From: Nonomuraea aridisoli | Lineage (GTDB): Bacteria; Actinomycetota; Actinomycetes; Streptosporangiales; Streptosporangiaceae | Direction of reading: 5' to 3' | Assembly: GCF_003236395.1 (NCBI RefSeq) | Contig: NZ_POUD01000019.1 | Location: 1 to 62,849, forward strand | DNA length: 62,849 nucleotides | Part shown: positions 60,286 to 62,849 of the stretch, piece by piece | How positions within the stretch are numbered: position 1 is the stretch's first letter | Layout of the letters: the number at the start of each line of letters is the position of its first letter | Made by a program: the position numbers and the translations under genes | The notes under the pieces: generated by a model | Databases searched by the model: none | The model's input: only the letters and a program-made list of their open reading frames with translations | Told to the model about the DNA's origin: nothing

Positions 60286-60952
60286 GCCGCGGCACCGCCG
60301 CCAGCAGCGCGCGCGTGTAGTCGTGCGCGGGCTCGCCGACGACCTGCTCGGCGGGCCCGTGCTCGACCACGCGCCCGCGGTGCATGACCGCGATCGTGTC
60401 GGCGACGTAGCGGACGACGGCGAGATTGTGCGAGATGAACACCATCGACAGGCCGAGCTCGTCGCGCAGCTCCCGCATCAGGTTGAGCACCGCTCCCTGC
60501 ACCGACACGTCCAGCGACCCGGTGATCTCGTCGGCGACCAGCAGCGCGGGCTCGCCGCCGAGGGCGCGGGCGATGGCCACCCGCTGACGCTGGCCGCCCG
60601 ACAGCTCGCGCGGGTAGCGTCCGGCCAGCTCGGCGGGCAGCTGGACGAGGCCGAGCAGGCGCGGCACCTCGGTGGCGCGGCGCCGCTTGGCGATCCCCTC
60701 CCCCACCGTCTCGCCGACCGTCATGCGCGGGTCGAGCGACGCGTACGGGTCCTGGAACACCATCTGCACGCGCGGGGCGCCCGTGATCCTCCCGGTGTAC
60801 GGGACGAGCCCGCTCACGGCCCTGGCCAGCGACGACTTGCCCGATCCCGACTCGCCCACGAGGCCGAGGACGTGACCGTCGGGGATGTCGAGGGTGACGT
60901 CGTCGACCGCGGTGAAGCCGCCGTAGCGGACGGTCAGCCCTTCGATCCTCAC
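60275..60952 (-). CDS. peptide ABC transporter ATP-binding protein (DppF-like)
   Basis: A 225-residue ATPase. Walker A is GLVGESGSGKSSLARAV, the Q loop MVFQDPYASLDPR, the signature LSGGQRQRVAIARALG, Walker B ALLVADEITGSLDVS and the H-loop in VFISHNLAVVRYV. It is shorter than typical DppF (about 320) because it ends soon after RALLAAVPRLRG, without the C-terminal Cys-rich Opp/Dpp extension. Its GTG start overlaps the stop of the upstream fused gene by three bases, and its 3' end overlaps the racemase gene by 11 bases. Confidence 0.9.
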   Translation of the reverse strand: MRIEGLTVRYGGFTAVDDVTLDIPDGHVLGLVGESGSGKSSLARAVSGLVPYTGRITGAPRVQMVFQDPYASLDPRMTVGETVGEGIAKRRRATEVPRLLGLVQLPAELAGRYPRELSGGQRQRVAIARALGGEPALLVADEITGSLDVSVQGAVLNLMRELRDELGLSMVFISHNLAVVRYVADTIAVMHRGRVVEHGPAEQVVGEPAHDYTRALLAAVPRLRG

Positions 60953-62832
60953 GACGTGACCTCCCAGCAGGCGACCCGCTGCCGCGGGCCGTGGACGACG
61001 AGTTCGGGGCGTTCGGTGCGGCACCGTTCGGTGGCCAGCGCGCAGCGGGCGGCGAACGCGCAGCCGGCGCCGACCTGGGCCGGGGCGGGCTGGGTGCCGG
61101 GGATGCCGGCCAGCGGCCGGCTCCGGTCGGTGTCGAGGTCCGGCAGGGACGCGATGAGCGCCCGCGTGTACGGGTGCGCGGCCCCCGCGGCCAGCCGGTC
61201 GGCGGGCAGTTCCTCGACGACGCGGCCGGCGTACATGACGACGACGCGGTCGCACAGCTCGCCGACGACGGCGATGTCGTGCGAGATGAACAGCAGGGCG
61301 GCGCCCGTCTCCTCGACGACCTCGCGCAGCAGCTTGAGGATCTGCCGCTGCACGGTCACGTCCAGGGCGGTGGTGGGCTCGTCGGCGATGATCAGCCGGG
61401 GCGTGCCCATGAGGCCCATCGCGATGACCGCGCGCTGGCGCATGCCGCCGGACAGCTCGTGCGGGTGCTGGCCGGCCTGCTTGGCGGGGTCGGGCAGGTG
61501 CACGTGGCCGAGCCGGTCGACGGCGCGGCGGCGGGCGTCCGCCCGGCTCGCGCCCTGGTGCACGACGGCCACCTCGGCGAGCTGGCCGCCGACCCGCAGC
61601 GCGGGGTTGAGTGAGGCCATCGGGTCCTGGAAGACCATGGCGAGCGCGGTGCCGAGCTCCTTGCCGGACATCTCGGCGACGTCGGCGCCGCCGAGGCGCA
61701 GCCGCCCGTACGTGACGGCGCCCGGGTAGGGGACGAGGCCGCCGATCGCGGCGGCGGTCAGGCTCTTGCCGCTGCCGGACTCGCCGACCAGTCCGACGAT
61801 CTCGCCGGGGGCCACGGTCAGGGACAGGCCGCGTACGGGGGTGGAGCCGCCGGGGAAGGAGACGCTCAGGTCGCACACCTCGAGGACGGCATCCGGGTCG
61901 GGCTCACCCTCGGCCCGAGGGGGTTCGGGGCGGGCGCCGTCCTGCCGAGCGGCCGAGGAACGGGCGGCGGCCCTGGCCAGGGTGTCGCCGAGCAGGTTGA
62001 AGCCGATGCCGGCCAGCGCGACGAGCGCCGCCGGGCCGAGCGCCACCTCGGGATCGACGTAGATGCGCGCGAACCCGTCGAAGAGCAGGCGTCCCCAGTC
62101 GAAGTCCGGCGGTTGCACGCCGAGGCCCAGGAACGACATGCCGGCCAGCCCGAGCAGCGCGCCGCCGAGCGCCTGGGCGAGGTTGAGGATGAGCGGTTCG
62201 GCGATGTTGGGCAGGATGTGCCGGCCCAGGACGCGGCGGCGCGGCACGCCCAGCATGCGGGCGGCGGCCACGTAGTCGGCGCCGGCGACGGAGGCGGCCA
62301 GGGTCTGGGTGAGCCGGGCGAAGCCGGGCGCGATGGCCACGCCGATGCCGAGCACCGCGCCGCGCGCGCCGAGTCCGGCGATCACGGCCGTGAACATGGC
62401 CAGCAGCAGGCCGGGGAAGGCGACCAGCGCGTTGACCAGGCCGGTGACCAGCCGGGCGCCGCGCCGGGGCAGCACGGACGGCAGGGCGCCGAGCAGGATG
62501 CCGAGGACGGCGCCGATGAGCGTGGCGGCCAGGGCCAGGGCGAGCGAGTAGCGGCCCGCCACCAGGACGCGGGCCAGCAGGTCGCGGCCCAGGTTGTCGG
62601 TGCCGAGCGGGTGCTCGGCGGAGGCCCCCTGGAGGATGGCACCGGCGTCGATGCGCTCGGCGGCCTCGCCCCAGATCAGCGGGCCGATGACGGCCAGCAC
62701 CGCCATGAGCGCCACCAGCACGCCGCCGATCACCGCCGACGGGCTCCGCCACACACTCCCCTTGGCGAACGCCCTCCGCCGCACCGAAGCCGAGGACTCC
62801 GGGGCGGGGGGATCGGAGGCGGGATGGTTCAT
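60949..62832 (-). CDS. fused peptide ABC permease (DppC-like) and ATPase (DppD-like)
   Basis: A 627-residue fusion. Residues 1-300 are a permease with six helices and an OppC-like GTDNLGRDLLARVLVAGRYS segment near residue 77; the EAA loop is DYVAAARMLGVPRRRVLGRH, then ILPNIAEPLILN. Residues about 310-627 are an ATPase: Walker A GLVGESGSGKSLTAAAI, Q loop MVFQDPMASLNPA, signature LSGGMRQRAVIAMG, Walker B RLIIADEPTTALDVT, and the Opp-type C-terminal CAFAARCALATERC. Normally these are separate proteins. The ATG is 4 bases from the adapter-like end, so no ribosome site is visible and the upstream permease and binding-protein genes, if any, are off the contig. Confidence 0.87.
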   Translation of the reverse strand: MNHPASDPPAPESSASVRRRAFAKGSVWRSPSAVIGGVLVALMAVLAVIGPLIWGEAAERIDAGAILQGASAEHPLGTDNLGRDLLARVLVAGRYSLALALAATLIGAVLGILLGALPSVLPRRGARLVTGLVNALVAFPGLLLAMFTAVIAGLGARGAVLGIGVAIAPGFARLTQTLAASVAGADYVAAARMLGVPRRRVLGRHILPNIAEPLILNLAQALGGALLGLAGMSFLGLGVQPPDFDWGRLLFDGFARIYVDPEVALGPAALVALAGIGFNLLGDTLARAAARSSAARQDGARPEPPRAEGEPDPDAVLEVCDLSVSFPGGSTPVRGLSLTVAPGEIVGLVGESGSGKSLTAAAIGGLVPYPGAVTYGRLRLGGADVAEMSGKELGTALAMVFQDPMASLNPALRVGGQLAEVAVVHQGASRADARRRAVDRLGHVHLPDPAKQAGQHPHELSGGMRQRAVIAMGLMGTPRLIIADEPTTALDVTVQRQILKLLREVVEETGAALLFISHDIAVVGELCDRVVVMYAGRVVEELPADRLAAGAAHPYTRALIASLPDLDTDRSRPLAGIPGTQPAPAQVGAGCAFAARCALATERCRTERPELVVHGPRQRVACWEVTS

Positions 62833-62835
62833 GGC

Positions 62836-62849
62836 CTGTCTCTTATACA
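62836..62849. other. Tn5/Nextera mosaic-end (adapter) sequence
   Basis: The final 14 bases, CTGTCTCTTATACA, are identical to the first 14 of the 19-base Tn5 mosaic end CTGTCTCTTATACACATCT used in Nextera library adapters. They lie exactly at the contig edge, so this is most simply untrimmed adapter rather than genomic DNA. The genomic sequence probably ends near 62835. Confidence 0.85.

Overview
The DNA is very GC-rich, with mostly G/C third codon positions, many GTG and TTG starts, and gene families typical of actinomycetes: a SARP/AfsR regulator, a DUF574 S-adenosyl methyltransferase, an RsbW-like ATPase, XRE-cupin regulators and Tat-exported PhoD enzymes. It looks like a chromosomal contig from a Streptosporangiaceae-type actinomycete such as Nonomuraea (inference from protein style, not a database match). 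The last 14 bases match the Tn5/Nextera mosaic end, so the right edge is probably a sequencing adapter rather than genome.

Layout. 0-5.5 kb: methyltransferase, XRE-cupin regulator divergent from a class V aminotransferase and amino acid permease, then a first PhoD phosphatase. 6.0-9.3 kb: a reactive-sulfur detoxification cluster (CstR-type repressor, MBL-rhodanese persulfide dioxygenase, rhodanese-DUF2892 protein, TauE exporter) with three copies of a CsoR/CstR-type operator. 9.6-17 kb: MFS transporter, DUF574 methyltransferase, anti-sigma-like ATPase, CaCA antiporter, a secreted histidine-ammonia-lyase homologue with altered active-site residues, and an unknown protein. 17.3-21.6 kb: a four-gene redox operon (two SDRs, a sugar dehydrogenase lipoprotein, a DUF1097 membrane protein) divergent from a TetR regulator, with repeated heptamers between them.

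21.8-33.5 kb: the most distinctive region, a probable glycan-use locus. On the minus strand lie a Tat-exported PhoD, a secreted discoidin-domain protein and an L-fucose-isomerase-like enzyme. On the plus strand lie a sugar ABC transporter and a 1152-residue GH106-like glycosidase. A DeoR regulator sits between them, and the same TTAACAA heptamer occurs at both outward promoters, suggesting one regulon for a possibly phosphate-decorated oligosaccharide.

33.4-45.1 kb: DHA2 exporter with a SARP regulator that lacks its C-terminal TPR region, cell-surface glycan genes (GT2, sulfotransferase, GT4), a methyltransferase, a small membrane protein, a LysR regulator and PolX. 45.2-49.3 kb: a gene-decay zone with four damaged genes and a degenerate 25-bp tandem repeat. 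49.4-58.1 kb: a thiolase/enoyl-CoA hydratase fusion, an SPFH lipoprotein, a Cys-nucleophile hydrolase divergent from a thioredoxin-reductase-like flavoprotein, a frameshifted FAD oxidase beside a palindromic operator, an HD protein and small enzymes. 58.4-62.8 kb: a GNAT acyltransferase coupled to an N-acylamino acid racemase/o-succinylbenzoate synthase family enzyme, convergent with a peptide-type ABC transporter whose permease and ATPase are fused.

No rRNA, tRNA, CRISPR array, integrase or insertion sequence was seen.
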